A DNA stretch of 64,000 bases from Ectopseudomonas mendocina (GCF_007049795.1 NZ_SCFY01000013.1:121170-185169); one strand, 5' to 3'. Positions 29,366 to 39,509 are shown, counted from the stretch's first letter. Numbers and translations: made by a program. Notes: a model not told the origin generated them from the letters alone.

Positions 29366-30094
29366 TCAGGTTGGCGTGAGCTCGAACGGTGCCTGGTTGA
29401 AGCCCTGTTCATCGACCTGCAATGCCCAGCCCTGACGATCCCAGTCGCCCAGCACGATACGGCGTGCCGGTTGGCCGTTCACTTCCAGTTCGTGCACGGC
29501 TGGCCTATGGGTGTGGCCATGGATCAGCGTGCGCACGCCGTATTCGTCCATCACCTTGAGCACTTCCTCGGGCGTGACATCGACGATCTCGCTGGCTTTC
29601 ATCCGCGTCTGTGCGCGGCTTTCGTTGCGTAGCTTGCGCGCCAGCTTCTGCCGGGTAGTGAGCGGCAGGTTACGCAGGATCAGCAGCGACAGCGGATTGC
29701 GCAGCCAGCGGCGCAGCTTCATGTAGCCGACATCGAGGGTGCACAGGCTATCGCCGTGCATCAGCAGGACCGACTCGCCGCCCATCTGCACTTTGTGCGG
29801 GTCGCTCAGCAAGGTGCAGCCCGCCGCGCGGCAGAACGCCTTGCCGATAAGGAAGTCGCGATTGCCATGCATCAGGTAGATGCGCGTGCCGGCATTACTC
29901 AGTTCGCGCAGGGCACGGGCGATCTCGTGCTGGAAGGGCGTCATGCCGTCGTCGCCTATCCAGACTTCGAAGAAGTCACCGAGGATGTACAGCGCCTCGG
30001 CTTGACGCGCGCGGGTGGCGAGAAAATGCAGAAACGCCCGGGTGATGTCCGGGCGTTTCTCTTCGAGGTGCAGATCGGAGATCAGCAGGATCAT
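29366..30094 (-). CDS. lpxH: UDP-2,3-diacylglucosamine diphosphatase LpxH
   Basis: 242-residue calcineurin-like metallophosphoesterase that makes lipid X in lipid A synthesis, at the inner face of the inner membrane. All family motifs are present: SDLHLEE, GDFFEVW, HGNRDF, MHGDSL and HGHTHRP. It starts 4 bases after ppiB, with which it forms an operon. Confidence 0.95.
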   Translation of the reverse strand: MILLISDLHLEEKRPDITRAFLHFLATRARQAEALYILGDFFEVWIGDDGMTPFQHEIARALRELSNAGTRIYLMHGNRDFLIGKAFCRAAGCTLLSDPHKVQMGGESVLLMHGDSLCTLDVGYMKLRRWLRNPLSLLILRNLPLTTRQKLARKLRNESRAQTRMKASEIVDVTPEEVLKVMDEYGVRTLIHGHTHRPAVHELEVNGQPARRIVLGDWDRQGWALQVDEQGFNQAPFELTPT

Positions 30095-30098
30095 CGAC

Positions 30099-30596
30099 TT
30101 ACTCGGCTACGACTTCAGCCTTCTCGATGATCACGTCGTCCACCGGTACGTCCTGGTGGCCGGATTTCATGGTGGTGGCGACGCCCTTGATCTTCTCGAC
30201 CACGTCCATGCCTTCGACCACTTCACCGAATACGGCGTAGCCCCAGCCCTGAACGGTCGGCGCGCTGTGGTTGAGGAAGGCGTTGTCGGCAACGTTGATG
30301 AAGAACTGCGCACTGGCCGAGTGAGGCTCCATGGTGCGGGCCATGGCGACGGTGCCGATCTTGTTGGCGACGCCGTTGTTGGCTTCGTTCTTGATCGGTG
30401 CGCGGGTCGGCTTCTGCTTCATGCCCGGCTCGAAACCGCCGCCCTGGATCATGAAGTTGCCGATCACGCGGTGGAAGATGGTGCCGTCGTAATGGCCTTC
30501 CTTCACGTATTGCTCGAAGTTGGCTACGGTTTCCGGGGCCTTGTCGGCGAACAGGTTCAGGGTAATGACGCCGTGGTTGGTGTGCAGTTTGATCAT
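30099..30596 (-). CDS. ppiB: Peptidyl-prolyl cis-trans isomerase B (cytoplasmic cyclophilin)
   Basis: 165 residues, no signal peptide, so the cytosolic PpiB type. Cyclophilin signatures include [15 protein letters not shown] and GTVAMART, with the active-site Arg in HRVIG. Speeds proline isomerisation during folding. Divergent from glnS, upstream of lpxH. Confidence 0.95.
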   Translation of the reverse strand: MIKLHTNHGVITLNLFADKAPETVANFEQYVKEGHYDGTIFHRVIGNFMIQGGGFEPGMKQKPTRAPIKNEANNGVANKIGTVAMARTMEPHSASAQFFINVADNAFLNHSAPTVQGWGYAVFGEVVEGMDVVEKIKGVATTMKSGHQDVPVDDVIIEKAEVVAE

Positions 30597-30756
30597 GATC
30601 GTATCCGTGATGGGGCAGGTTCGAGCCGATGGCTCGGGGGTGAACAGCGCTTGTCAGGGTGGTATGCACCCTGTCAGGGGCTTGACAGGTTGGTTATGAT
30701 ACGGACTTTGCCCGAAGCGGCCTACCCTGTGCCGCGCCAGTATTGTTAAGGACACC

Positions 30757-32421
30757 ATGAGCAAGCCTACCGTCGAAAAAGCTGCCAACTTCCTGCGCCC
30801 CATCGTCCAGGCTGATCTGGACAGCGGCAAGCACGCCAAGATCGTGACCCGCTTCCCGCCGGAGCCCAACGGTTACCTGCACATCGGCCATGCCAAGAGC
30901 ATCTGCCTGAACTTTGGCCTGGCCGAAGAGTTCGGCGGCCAGTGCAACCTGCGCTTCGACGACACCAACCCGGCCAAGGAAGACCAGGAATATATCGACG
31001 CGATCAAGGCCGACGTCGAGTGGCTGGGCTTCAAGTGGGCCGGTGAGGAGCGTTACGCCTCCGATTATTTCGAGCAACTGCATGCCTGGGCCATCGAGCT
31101 GATCAAGGCCGGTAAGGCCTTCGTCTGCGACCTCAATGCCGAAGAGATGCGCGAATATCGCGGCAGCCTGACCGAGCCAGGCAAGAACAGCCCGTTCCGC
31201 GAGCGCAGCGTCGAAGAGAACCTCGACCTGTTCGCCCGCATGAAGGCCGGTGAGTTTCCCGATGGCGCCCGTTCGCTGCGTGCCAAAATCGACATGGCTT
31301 CGCCGAACATCAACCTGCGCGACCCGATTCTCTATCGCATTCGCCACGCCCATCACCACCAGACCGGTGACAAGTGGTGCATCTACCCGAGCTATGACTT
31401 CACCCACGGCCAGTCGGACGCCATCGAGGGCATCACTCACTCCATCTGCACCCTGGAGTTCGAGGACCATCGCCCGCTGTACGAGTGGTTCCTGACCAAC
31501 CTGTCGGTACCGGCGCAGCCGCGTCAGTACGAATTCGCCCGGCTGAACCTGAACTACACCATCACCAGCAAGCGCAAACTCAAGCAGTTGGTGGACGAGA
31601 AGCACGTCAGCGGTTGGGACGACCCGCGCATGTCGACGCTGTCCGGTTACCGTCGCCGTGGCTATACCCCGGCTTCGATCCGCGCCTTCTGCGACATGAT
31701 CGGCGTCAACCGCGCCGGCGGCCTGGTGGACATCGGCATGCTCGAGTTCGCCATTCGTGACGACCTGGACGCCAACGCCGCGCGTGCCATGTGCGTGCTC
31801 AAACCGCTGAAGGTGGTGATCACCAACTACCCGCAAGGGCAGATCGAGAACCTGGAGCTGGCGCGCCATCCCAAGCAGGACATCGGCACCCGTGTGCTGC
31901 CGTTCTCCCGCGAGATCTACATCGACGCCAGCGATTTCGAAGAAACCCCGCCGGACGGCTTCAAGCGCCTGATCCCAGGTGGTGAAGTACGCCTGCGTGG
32001 CAGCTACGTGATTCGTGCCGACGAGGCCATCAAGGACGCTGCCGGCAATATCGTCGAGCTGCGTTGCTCTTACGACGAGAACACCCTGGGCAAGAACCCG
32101 GAAGGCCGCAAGGTCAAGGGTGTGATCCACTGGGTGCCGGCGGCCGAGAGCGTTGAGTGCGAAGTGCGCCTGTACGATCGTCTGTTCCGCTCGGCCAACC
32201 CCGAGAAAGCGGAAGAGGGTGGTAGCTTCCTCGACAACATCAACCCGGATTCGCTGGTGGTGCTCACCGGTTGCCGCGCCGAGCCGTCGCTGGCCAAGGC
32301 TGCGGCCGAGGATCGTTTCCAGTTCGAGCGCGAAGGCTACTTCTGCCTGGACAAGGACTCGACTGCCGATGCGTTGGTGTTCAACCGTACCGTCACCCTG
32401 CGCGATTCGTGGGGGCAGTAA
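30757..32421 (+). CDS. glnS: Glutaminyl-tRNA synthetase
   Basis: 554-residue class I synthetase. The HIGH motif is in [15 protein letters not shown], the KMSKS-equivalent in [11 protein letters not shown], and a C-terminal beta-barrel anticodon-binding half follows. The stop TAA shares its last base with the cysS ATG. A TATGAT -10-like element lies about 60 bases upstream. Confidence 0.97.
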   Translation: MSKPTVEKAANFLRPIVQADLDSGKHAKIVTRFPPEPNGYLHIGHAKSICLNFGLAEEFGGQCNLRFDDTNPAKEDQEYIDAIKADVEWLGFKWAGEERYASDYFEQLHAWAIELIKAGKAFVCDLNAEEMREYRGSLTEPGKNSPFRERSVEENLDLFARMKAGEFPDGARSLRAKIDMASPNINLRDPILYRIRHAHHHQTGDKWCIYPSYDFTHGQSDAIEGITHSICTLEFEDHRPLYEWFLTNLSVPAQPRQYEFARLNLNYTITSKRKLKQLVDEKHVSGWDDPRMSTLSGYRRRGYTPASIRAFCDMIGVNRAGGLVDIGMLEFAIRDDLDANAARAMCVLKPLKVVITNYPQGQIENLELARHPKQDIGTRVLPFSREIYIDASDFEETPPDGFKRLIPGGEVRLRGSYVIRADEAIKDAAGNIVELRCSYDENTLGKNPEGRKVKGVIHWVPAAESVECEVRLYDRLFRSANPEKAEEGGSFLDNINPDSLVVLTGCRAEPSLAKAAAEDRFQFEREGYFCLDKDSTADALVFNRTVTLRDSWGQ

Positions 32422-33806
32422 TGGCACTGTCGATCTACAACACGCTCAGCAAGGTCAAGGAACCGTTCAAGCCGCTGATCGGCAATCAGGTGCGCATGTA
32501 CGTGTGCGGCATGACGGTCTATGACTTCTGCCACATTGGTCACGCTCGCGTGATGGTCGCCTTCGACGTGGTCACCCGCTGGCTGCGCCAGCGTGGTTAC
32601 GATGTGACCTACGTGCGCAACATCACCGACATCGACGACAAGATCATCAAGCGCGCCAACGACAACGGCGAGCCGTTCGAGGCGCTGGTCGAACGTATGA
32701 TCGCGGCGATGCACGAGGACGAAGGTCGTCTGAACGTGCTGCGCCCGGACATCGAGCCGCGTGCCACTGGCCATATCGCCGGCATGCACCAGATGATTCA
32801 GACCCTGATCGACAAGGGCTTCGCCTACGCGCCGGGCAATGGCGACGTGTACTACCGCGTCGGCAAGTTCGTTGGTTACGGCAAACTGTCGCGCAAGAAG
32901 ATCGAAGACCTGAAGATCGGTGCGCGCATCGAGGTCGACGAGGCCAAGGAAGACCCGCTGGACTTCGTCCTGTGGAAGGGCGTCAAGCCGGGCGAGCCGA
33001 GCTGGGAGTCGCCTTGGGGCGCAGGGCGTCCGGGCTGGCATATCGAGTGCTCGGTGATGTCCACCTGCTGCCTGGGCGAGACCTTCGACATCCACGGCGG
33101 CGGCCCGGATCTGGTGTTCCCGCACCACGAGAACGAGATCGCGCAGAGCGAGGCAGCCACCGGCAAGCAGTACGCCAATGCCTGGATGCACGCCGGCGCG
33201 GTGCGCGTGGATGGCGAGAAGATGTCCAAGAGCCTGGGCAACTTCTTCACCATCCGCGAGGTGCTGGAGAAGTACCACCCGGAGGTGGTGCGCTACCTGC
33301 TGGTGTCCAGCCACTACCGCAGCCCGATCAATTACTCGGAAGAGAGTCTCAAGGAAGCCAAGGGCGCCCTGGAGCGTTTCTATAACGGCCTCAAAGGTCT
33401 GCCGGAAGCTGCGCCTGCCAGTGGCGAGGCGTTCGTCGAGCGTTTCGGCGCAGCGATGGACGACGATTTCAACTCGCCGGAAGCCTGCGCGGTGCTGTTC
33501 GAGATGATTCGTGAGGTCAATCGCCTGCGTGAGTCTGACGTGCAGGCTGCAGCCGGCCTGGCTGCCCAGCTCAAGCAACTGGCCAGCGTGCTTGGCGTGC
33601 TGCAACTGGAGCCGGAAGCCTTCCTTCAGGCCGGCGCGGCTGGCAAGGTCGATGCCGCCGAAGTCGAGGCGCTGATCACCGCGCGCCTGCAGGCCCGTGC
33701 CGACAAGAACTGGGCAGAAAGCGACCGCATCCGCGACCAGCTCACCGCCATGGGCGTGGTGCTGGAAGACGGCAAGGGCGGCACCACCTGGCGCCTGGCC
33801 GAGTAA
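32421..33806 (+). CDS. cysS: Cysteinyl-tRNA synthetase
   Basis: 461-residue class I synthetase. Zinc ligands are visible in [15 protein letters not shown] and FPHHENE; the HIGH motif is in [10 protein letters not shown] and KMSKS in [11 protein letters not shown]. The ATG overlaps the glnS stop by one base, and a long open frame upstream is only glnS in another frame. Second gene of the operon, followed by a very strong terminator. Confidence 0.97.
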   Translation: MALSIYNTLSKVKEPFKPLIGNQVRMYVCGMTVYDFCHIGHARVMVAFDVVTRWLRQRGYDVTYVRNITDIDDKIIKRANDNGEPFEALVERMIAAMHEDEGRLNVLRPDIEPRATGHIAGMHQMIQTLIDKGFAYAPGNGDVYYRVGKFVGYGKLSRKKIEDLKIGARIEVDEAKEDPLDFVLWKGVKPGEPSWESPWGAGRPGWHIECSVMSTCCLGETFDIHGGGPDLVFPHHENEIAQSEAATGKQYANAWMHAGAVRVDGEKMSKSLGNFFTIREVLEKYHPEVVRYLLVSSHYRSPINYSEESLKEAKGALERFYNGLKGLPEAAPASGEAFVERFGAAMDDDFNSPEACAVLFEMIREVNRLRESDVQAAAGLAAQLKQLASVLGVLQLEPEAFLQAGAAGKVDAAEVEALITARLQARADKNWAESDRIRDQLTAMGVVLEDGKGGTTWRLAE

Positions 33807-33814
33807 GGGTGATG

Positions 33815-33856
33815 CTCAGCGACAAAGGCCGCTGGAAAGCGGCCTTTGTCGCTGAG
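33815..33856 (+). terminator. Long hairpin terminator of glnS-cysS
   Basis: Exact 19-bp stem (33815-33833 with 33838-33856) and GGAA tetraloop, 9 bases past the cysS stop. The T-run after it is weak. Confidence 0.85.
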
Positions 33857-34177
33857 ATGACTTCTACGTTGCGAGTGAGTTGCTGAGTCTGTTACTGGCG
33901 TTTCCGGTGGCGGCGGCAGAGTTTCGCAAGTGTGGTGGTCAGATTTTCGATGTTTTTTGTCGATGCGACAGTCAGTTACGCCAGTTCGACAGCTCGTCCG
34001 CCAACTGTGCTGTTGATGAGCGCTTTTCGTTAGTATGCGCGCCTTATCGTGTCCGTTGCGCCACAAGCGCCTGGCGATGCCTACAGTGGTTCGAGCCAAA
34101 CGCTCGGGCGACGTTTCCCCGATCCCTCAAGGAAACCCCCGCAACTCTTCGATTTCCTGTCTGTGGTATTTCCCTTT
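33857..34177. other. Long leader region upstream of brnQ
   Basis: 321 bases, no annotated gene. TAGTAT near 34032 resembles a -10. An AAGGAA at 34130 is too far from the brnQ ATG to serve it. The region contains an open frame whose stop overlaps the brnQ start (see separate entry). Confidence 0.45.
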
Positions 34178-34181
34178 ATGA
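34035..34181 (+). CDS. Possible upstream ORF coupled to brnQ (48 codons)
   Basis: Frame starting MRALSCPLRH and ending CLWYFPL, whose TGA overlaps the brnQ ATG as ATGA. brnQ itself has no ribosome site directly upstream, so ribosomes finishing this frame could re-initiate on brnQ. No ribosome site for the frame is visible and the peptide has no family, so this may be chance. Confidence 0.25.
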   Translation: MRALSCPLRHKRLAMPTVVRAKRSGDVSPIPQGNPRNSSISCLWYFPL

Positions 34182-35494
34182 CTCGTTTGAAAGGCTCGGA
34201 CCTCCTGGCCCTCGGCTTCATGACATTTGCGTTGTTTCTCGGCGCAGGCAATATCATCTTCCCGCCTAGTGCCGGCCTGGCTGCGGGGGAGAACCTGCTT
34301 CCTGCCGCCATCGGTTTTCTGCTGACCGGTGTCGGCCTGCCGCTGTTGACTGTGGTGGCCCTGGCCCGCGTGGGCGGCGGTATGGACCTGCTCACCGCGC
34401 CGCTGGGCAGGATTGCCGGCGCAATCCTCGCGGTAGCGGTTTACCTATCGATCGGCCCGTTGTTCGCCACGCCGCGCACGGCTGTGGTGTCGTTCGAGAT
34501 GGGCATCGCGCCGTTCACCGGCAATGAAGGTGCACCGCTGCTGATTTACACTCTGGTGTATTTCGCTGCCGTGTTGTTCCTTTCCCTCAATCCGGGACGG
34601 TTGGTCGATCGCATCGGCAAATTCATCACGCCGGTACTGCTGGCTGCGCTGCTGGTGCTGGGCGGCGCTGCGCTGTTCGCGCCTGCTGGCGAGATTGGTG
34701 TGGTAGCTGACAGCTACCGTGATGCACCTTTGGTGCAGGGCTTCCTGCAGGGCTACCTGACCATGGATACCCTGGGTGCACTGGTCTTCGGCATCGTAAT
34801 CGCCAGCGCCATCCGTGATCGCGGAGTCAGCGAAGCAGGGCTCGTCACCCGTTACTCGGTCATCGCCGGCATCATCGCAGCCATCGGCCTGTCGCTGGTC
34901 TATCTGGCGTTGTTCTACCTCGGCGCCACCAGCCAGGGTATCGCCGGTGATGCGCAAAATGGCGTGCAGGTACTGACGACTTATGTGCATCACACCTTCG
35001 GCACCACCGGTAGTCTGCTGCTGGCGGTGGTCATCACCCTGGCCTGCCTGACCACTGCGGTTGGCCTGCTGACTGCGTGTGGTGAGTTCTTCAGCAAGCT
35101 GTTGCCGGTTTCCTACCCTAGCGTGGTGATCATCTTCGGCTTGTTCAGTCTGGTGGTGGCCAATCAGGGCCTGACTCAACTGATCAGTTTCTCGATTCCG
35201 GTTCTGGTAGGGCTTTATCCGCTGGCTATCGTTCTGGTTGCGCTGAGCCTGGCCAACCGCCTGTGGATCTCCCAGTCGCTGGTTTTCGTGCCGGTGATGG
35301 CCGTTACGCTGGTCTTCGGCGTTGCCGACGGTGTTGCCGCGACCCCCTGGGCGGATAAGGTCCCCTCGTGGTTCGGGCAGTTGCCTTTGGCCGGCCAGAG
35401 CCTGGGCTGGCTGCTGCCGGTGGCGGTGACGCTGGTTCTGGTGGTGGCACTGGATCGCATCCTGAGCCTGCGTCAGAGCGCTACTGCTGCGTAA
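34178..35494 (+). CDS. brnQ: Branched-chain amino acid:cation symporter (LIVCS family)
   Basis: 438-residue inner-membrane symporter with about 12 hydrophobic segments, importing Leu, Ile and Val with Na+; equivalent to BraB of P. aeruginosa. The N-terminus MTRLKGSDLLALGF and FLGAGNIIFPP are family marks. The frame is open further upstream but without similarity, so the ATG at 34178 is used. It lacks a Shine-Dalgarno sequence, which is unusual here. Confidence 0.93.
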   Translation: MTRLKGSDLLALGFMTFALFLGAGNIIFPPSAGLAAGENLLPAAIGFLLTGVGLPLLTVVALARVGGGMDLLTAPLGRIAGAILAVAVYLSIGPLFATPRTAVVSFEMGIAPFTGNEGAPLLIYTLVYFAAVLFLSLNPGRLVDRIGKFITPVLLAALLVLGGAALFAPAGEIGVVADSYRDAPLVQGFLQGYLTMDTLGALVFGIVIASAIRDRGVSEAGLVTRYSVIAGIIAAIGLSLVYLALFYLGATSQGIAGDAQNGVQVLTTYVHHTFGTTGSLLLAVVITLACLTTAVGLLTACGEFFSKLLPVSYPSVVIIFGLFSLVVANQGLTQLISFSIPVLVGLYPLAIVLVALSLANRLWISQSLVFVPVMAVTLVFGVADGVAATPWADKVPSWFGQLPLAGQSLGWLLPVAVTLVLVVALDRILSLRQSATAA

Positions 35495-35513
35495 GGCACG
35501 CTCGAAACAAAAT

Positions 35514-35540
35514 AAGGCTGCCCACGAGGCGGCCTTTTTT
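35514..35540 (+). terminator. Terminator of brnQ
   Basis: Stem AAGGCTGCC / GGCGGCCTT (one G-U pair), 5-base loop, followed by a run of T to 35540. Confidence 0.88.
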
Positions 35541-35599
35541 GTCGAACAAGGAAAGAGGCAGCCTGGCTATAATCCTTGGCAGTCTTACAAGGAGTTGGC

Positions 35600-36334
35600 A
35601 TGCTCAACAGCTATCCGTATTTGCCTCATTTTCTGGCCGCGCTGTGGTTCGTTCTGTGCTGGGGCGGCTACACCCGTTATGCCTCGGTAAAGGCGCAAAC
35701 CACTCCCTGCCTCGCCAGTGTGCTGCATCTGTACCGTGAAGACTGGATGCGCCGCATGCTGCTGCGCGACAATCGCATTGCCGACGCCAACGTGATCGGT
35801 AACCTCGAGCGTAATGCCTCGTTCTTCGCCTCCAGCACGCTGATTATCCTGGCAGGTATCCTCACCGTGCTGGGCGCTTCCGACCGCGCCTTGTCGCTGC
35901 TCGCCGACATTCCCTTCGTGCAGCAAGCCAGTCGTGGTCTATCCGAGATCAAACTGCTGTGCCTGGGCATTATCTTCGTCTATGCCTTCTTCACCTTCAG
36001 TTGGTGCATGCGTCAGTACAACTTCGCAGCGGTGTTGGTGGGTTCAGCGCCAATGTTGGGCGAGCGGCATGTCACCGAGCAGGAGCGCAAGGCTTTCGCC
36101 GAGCGCACGGCGCGGGTGATTTCGATGGCGGCCAACCAGTTCAACTTCGGTTTGCGCGCCTATTATTTCGGTATGGCAACCCTGTCCTGGTTCATCAATC
36201 CATGGTTCTTCATGCTGGTGACTGCCCTCGTTGTCGTGGTGCTTTATCGCCGAGAATTCCACTCCGATGTCTTGGAGGTGATGGTCTATACGCCAACGCC
36301 GGCCGCTGAGGTGGCCAAGGAGAAGAGTGAATGA
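35600..36334 (+). CDS. DUF599 membrane protein
   Basis: 244-residue protein with four or so hydrophobic helices and the DUF599 pattern (LERNASFFASSTLIILAG; FSWCMRQYNF; ANQFNFGLRAYYF). AAGGAG precedes the ATG at 35600. Function unknown. Its stop overlaps the start of a MAPEG gene, so the two are translated together. Confidence 0.85.
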   Translation: MLNSYPYLPHFLAALWFVLCWGGYTRYASVKAQTTPCLASVLHLYREDWMRRMLLRDNRIADANVIGNLERNASFFASSTLIILAGILTVLGASDRALSLLADIPFVQQASRGLSEIKLLCLGIIFVYAFFTFSWCMRQYNFAAVLVGSAPMLGERHVTEQERKAFAERTARVISMAANQFNFGLRAYYFGMATLSWFINPWFFMLVTALVVVVLYRREFHSDVLEVMVYTPTPAAEVAKEKSE

Positions 36335-36726
36335 GCCTGCCGTTCTGGTGCGTCTTCATCAGCGCCTTGTTGATCTTCATCGCCAAGGCCCCGGTGGCCA
36401 AGGCCATGGCCGAGGAGGGCGGTGGTCGCTATGACAACCATCACCCGCGCGCCCAGCAGGCGCGGCTAACGGGTTTCGGCGCGCGTGCTCTGGCCGCGCA
36501 TTTGAATAGCATCGAGGCGTTCCCGCTGTTCGCGGTTGGTGTGCTGATGGCGCATACCACGCAGACTTACGGCTTTTTGATCGATATTCTGGCCGTCACT
36601 TTTGTCGTCAGTCGCGTGCTGTATATGCTGTTCTACTGGTGGGATCTGCACTGGCAGCGCAGCCTGGTATGGGTGGTGGGCCTGGCCTGTAGCCTGCTGC
36701 TGATGATCAGCCCGGCGCTGAAATGA
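36331..36726 (+). CDS. MAPEG family membrane protein
   Basis: 131 residues with four predicted helices and the MAPEG pattern (RAQQARLTGFGARALAAHLNS in part, EAFPLFAVGVL). The eukaryotic relatives act in eicosanoid and glutathione metabolism; bacterial roles are mostly unknown. ATGA overlap with the DUF599 gene. Confidence 0.85.
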   Translation: MSLPFWCVFISALLIFIAKAPVAKAMAEEGGGRYDNHHPRAQQARLTGFGARALAAHLNSIEAFPLFAVGVLMAHTTQTYGFLIDILAVTFVVSRVLYMLFYWWDLHWQRSLVWVVGLACSLLLMISPALK

Positions 36727-36727
36727 A

Positions 36728-36752
36728 AGAAGGCCCGCATTGCGGGCCTTCT
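36728..36752. terminator. Bidirectional terminator
   Basis: Stem AGAAGGCCCGC / GCGGGCCTTCT with a 3-base loop, T-rich after it on the plus strand, between the convergent MAPEG and lipoprotein genes. Confidence 0.92.
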
Positions 36753-36767
36753 TGGTTTTTGCTTAGG

Positions 36768-37058
36768 TTACTGACCGTCGACAGCGTCTTTGACTTCGTC
36801 GCCAGCATCCTCGATGGCGTCGGCCGCATCGCTTGCCGCATCCTCAATTTTCTCGCCGGTGGTGGGTTCGTTACCCAGGGCTTCATTGGTTTTCTGTTCG
36901 ATGGCTTCGCCCGTATCTTTGGCTGCATCGCCCAGGTTCTCCATCGCTTCGGAGACTGACTCCTTGGCCGACTCCATCTTGTCTTCCGGGGTTTTCTCGC
37001 AGGCGGCGAGACCCAGGGCAGTGGCAAGCAGCAGGGCATAAGTCAGAGGTTTGTTCAC
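36768..37058 (-). CDS. Small Ala/Glu-rich lipoprotein
   Basis: About 96 residues with a lipoprotein signal (lipobox LGLAAC, lipidated Cys about residue 20), then a strongly acidic, Ala-rich helical region with repeated DAA/DAI/DEV units, suggesting a coiled or elongated periplasmic helix. The GTG at 37058 has GGAG at 8-bp spacing; an ATG two codons earlier (37064) has GGAG too close and is the alternative. Role unknown. Confidence 0.78.
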   Translation of the reverse strand: MNKPLTYALLLATALGLAACEKTPEDKMESAKESVSEAMENLGDAAKDTGEAIEQKTNEALGNEPTTGEKIEDAASDAADAIEDAGDEVKDAVDGQ

Positions 37059-37238
37059 GGTCATCACTCCATGTGTGAAAGTTATAAGTGGCTGGGTTGA
37101 CCCCAGAACACACAGTCACTTTGAATGTCGGTAGTGCCAATAAGTTCCCAAGGCGATGAGAGCGGCACAGGGACTGGTGTGAGTCCAGGCACAAGGCGCT
37201 ATCATTCGCTGTTTTTGCCATAGCAGAGCGGCAGGGTG

Positions 37239-37718
37239 ATGAGCGAGCAGTCGATTCAGGAGCGGGCACAGCGGTTTTTGTCCGCGTTGCGTCATTGTCA
37301 GGTGCTGGGCATGCGTGTCGAGTCGGCCGACGGCAAAGGACTGACGCTGTGCTTGCCCTACACACCACATATCGTTGGCAATCCGGACACCGGTGTGATC
37401 CATGGTGGTGCCATCACTACGCTGATGGACACCACCTGTGGTATCTCCACGGTCTGCGTACTGCCGGAGTTCGAGATCTGTCCGACTCTTGATCTGCGTA
37501 TCGACTACATGCATCCGGCCGAGCCCGGCAAGGATGTGTTCGGTTTCGCCGAGTGTTATCGCGTTACGCCCAACATCATCTTCACCCGCGGCTACGCCTA
37601 TCAGGACGACCCGCAGCAACCGATTGCCCACGTGGTCGGCACCTTCATGCGCATGGGCAAGGCCGCGCAGGGTGGCGCTGAGCTGAAACAGAATATTCAG
37701 CAAGGCGGTGGCGCGTGA
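37239..37718 (+). CDS. Hotdog-fold thioesterase (PaaI-like), first of pair
   Basis: 159 residues of the 4HBT/PaaI group. The hotdog helix signature is GVIHGGAITTLMDTTCG, with Asp in the catalytic position, and IDYMHPAEPG later. Likely hydrolyses aryl- or acyl-CoA thioesters; substrate unknown. Start is GTG-ATG ambiguous by one codon. It overlaps the next thioesterase gene. Confidence 0.85.
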   Translation: MSEQSIQERAQRFLSALRHCQVLGMRVESADGKGLTLCLPYTPHIVGNPDTGVIHGGAITTLMDTTCGISTVCVLPEFEICPTLDLRIDYMHPAEPGKDVFGFAECYRVTPNIIFTRGYAYQDDPQQPIAHVVGTFMRMGKAAQGGAELKQNIQQGGGA

Positions 37719-38161
37719 GCGAGTTGAGCCTTGAACAACTGGTGGCGCGTGCGCACCAGCAGAACGACTACGACCCGCTGATCAGTCTGATCCCTTACGC
37801 CAAACTGCTGGGTATCGAGTGCCTGCGCCTGGGCGACGACATGGTCTTTCGCCTGCCAGCCAATCGCGATTGCATCGGCAACCCGGTACTACCGGCGCTG
37901 CATGGTGGCGTAATCGCCGGTTTCATGGAGCATGCGGCCATGCTTCATCTATTGATGTTCATGGGCATTCCACATTTGCCCAAAATCATCGACTTCTCGA
38001 TAGATTACCTGCGCGCCGGCCATTATCGTGACACCTATGCGCAGTGCCAGGTCTGGCGGCAGGGGCGTCGGGTGGCCAACGTGGCGATTACCGCCTGGCA
38101 GACCAAGCAGACCGAACCGATTGCCACCGCCCGTGCCCACTTCAAGGTCGATGAGCCCTGA
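37715..38161 (+). CDS. Hotdog-fold thioesterase, second of pair
   Basis: 148 residues of the same fold, with PALHGGVIAGFMEHAAM where the usual catalytic Asp/Glu is replaced by EH, and IDYLRAGHYRD. It starts at a GTG that overlaps the preceding TGA. Two different hotdog proteins encoded head to tail suggest a hetero-oligomer, as hotdog folds often pair. Confidence 0.8.
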   Translation: MSELSLEQLVARAHQQNDYDPLISLIPYAKLLGIECLRLGDDMVFRLPANRDCIGNPVLPALHGGVIAGFMEHAAMLHLLMFMGIPHLPKIIDFSIDYLRAGHYRDTYAQCQVWRQGRRVANVAITAWQTKQTEPIATARAHFKVDEP

Positions 38162-38230
38162 GCGCTTGAGACTTGCCCGGCAGTTGGAACGGATCGGCAG
38201 CGCAGCGAAATCATGACAAGGACCCTGTAG

Positions 38231-39478
38231 ATGGATGCGTTGCTGATAATTGGTGGCCTGCTGCTGATGCTGGCTGGTCTGATATGGCTGGTCATGCGGG
38301 CGTTCGCCACCAGCCTGTTGTGGGGCTGGGGCAGCCTGATCCCGCCGATTACCCTGATTTACATCGTGCGCCACTGGCAGCGAGCGCGCAGTGCGGTCAC
38401 TCTGATCGGGCTTGGTGTAATTCCCCTCGTGGTAGGTCTCACGTTGCTGGCCAGTAAGGATGCCGAACGTCTGGCGGCGATCGTCCGCCTGGACTGGCTC
38501 AAGCCCGAAGTGCAGGCGCCGGCCGAGCTTGCCATTAATCTGGACGGTGAGCTAAACGGCCAGCCCTTTCGCCCGCAGCAGGGTGAACTGATCGATGGTG
38601 TGTTGGTGCTGCGCGAGGGCCTGGATTTCTTCGCCCTGCGTGAACTGAGTATCCGCCTGCCGCAGCCAGTCGAGGGTCCTGTACGTATCGACGTGCTGCC
38701 CCAGGACAGCGGTAACCTGCCAGAGGTAGAGCTGAGCTGGCTGTTGCCGGAGCAAGATCTGCCCGAGGCGCGTCGTCTGAGCCGTGGCTACACCATGCAT
38801 CTGGACCTGCAGCCGCAGGAGCCGAACCGACTGGTCGGCGATTTCCATCTGGTCCTGCCGCCGCGCTTCAAAACCAGCCTCAGTGGTCGCGTCGAGCTCT
38901 ATCGTGATCGCCTGCGCTATGTTGATGGCCAGGTCGATGCGCGTTTCGATTCCCGTGACACCATTGCCCATGTGCTGCAGGACTATCTGCAGCGGCGCTT
39001 CGCCACGCGCAAGGTGAGCGAGCTGAAGCTGCCGGTGTTCACCTTCGAGGGTGACAGCCTGGAGCTGCAGGTCGAAGCGCAGATTGACGGGCGTAGCGAG
39101 CGTCTGCCGGTGCGCCTGTACAAACGTGCCGAGCAGGGCTGGGCGGTGGAAGGTGATCGCTTCCCGGCATTGCCTGCCACTGCCACCGCTCAGGCTACGC
39201 CGCAGCGCGAGGCGGCCCCGATCGAGGAGCGCCTGAGTCGCCCGGTCGACCGCCGGCAACGCTTCAGTCTGACGCGCCTGCAGCGCAATCCGGACCAGTA
39301 TCGCAACCTCAGCATGCGCCTGAGTCGCGCCAGTGGCGGTACGGTCGAGGGGCGCTTCGTCGGCGTCGACGCCGATGGCAGCATTCGCCTCATTCAGCAG
39401 ATGGGCAGTGGCGGCGGGCAGGCCAGTTTCAGTTTCAAACCGGAAGAAATCGGCCGTTTGCAGTTGCTGGAACCCTAA
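38231..39478 (+). CDS. Membrane-anchored protein of unknown function upstream of htpG
   Basis: 415 residues. Two or three N-terminal hydrophobic helices (1-80) anchor a large soluble part (about 95-415) of beta-rich character, with a linker rich in Ala/Thr/Pro near 320 and a C-terminal small beta domain (SGGTVEGRFVGVDADGSIRL in part). No enzyme motif seen. The same gene precedes htpG in P. aeruginosa, as far as recalled. Its stop overlaps the htpG promoter region. Confidence 0.7.
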   Translation: MDALLIIGGLLLMLAGLIWLVMRAFATSLLWGWGSLIPPITLIYIVRHWQRARSAVTLIGLGVIPLVVGLTLLASKDAERLAAIVRLDWLKPEVQAPAELAINLDGELNGQPFRPQQGELIDGVLVLREGLDFFALRELSIRLPQPVEGPVRIDVLPQDSGNLPEVELSWLLPEQDLPEARRLSRGYTMHLDLQPQEPNRLVGDFHLVLPPRFKTSLSGRVELYRDRLRYVDGQVDARFDSRDTIAHVLQDYLQRRFATRKVSELKLPVFTFEGDSLELQVEAQIDGRSERLPVRLYKRAEQGWAVEGDRFPALPATATAQATPQREAAPIEERLSRPVDRRQRFSLTRLQRNPDQYRNLSMRLSRASGGTVEGRFVGVDADGSIRLIQQMGSGGGQASFSFKPEEIGRLQLLEP

Positions 39479-39481
39479 GCC

Positions 39482-39509
39482 CTTGAAATTGATCGCGCTG
39501 CCCCCATCT
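39482..39509 (+). promoter_or_regulatory. Sigma-32 heat-shock promoter of htpG
   Basis: CTTGAAA (39482-39488), a 13-bp spacer, and CCCCATCT (39502-39509): a full match to the RpoH consensus CTTGAAA / CCCCATNT. The start would be near 39516, about 47 bases before the ATG. Confidence 0.88.

Noticed and set aside
30655..30673. Small palindrome CAGGGTG-GTATG-CACCCTG between ppiB and glnS
   Set aside because: Seven-base arms in GC-rich DNA are weak evidence and no regulator matches.
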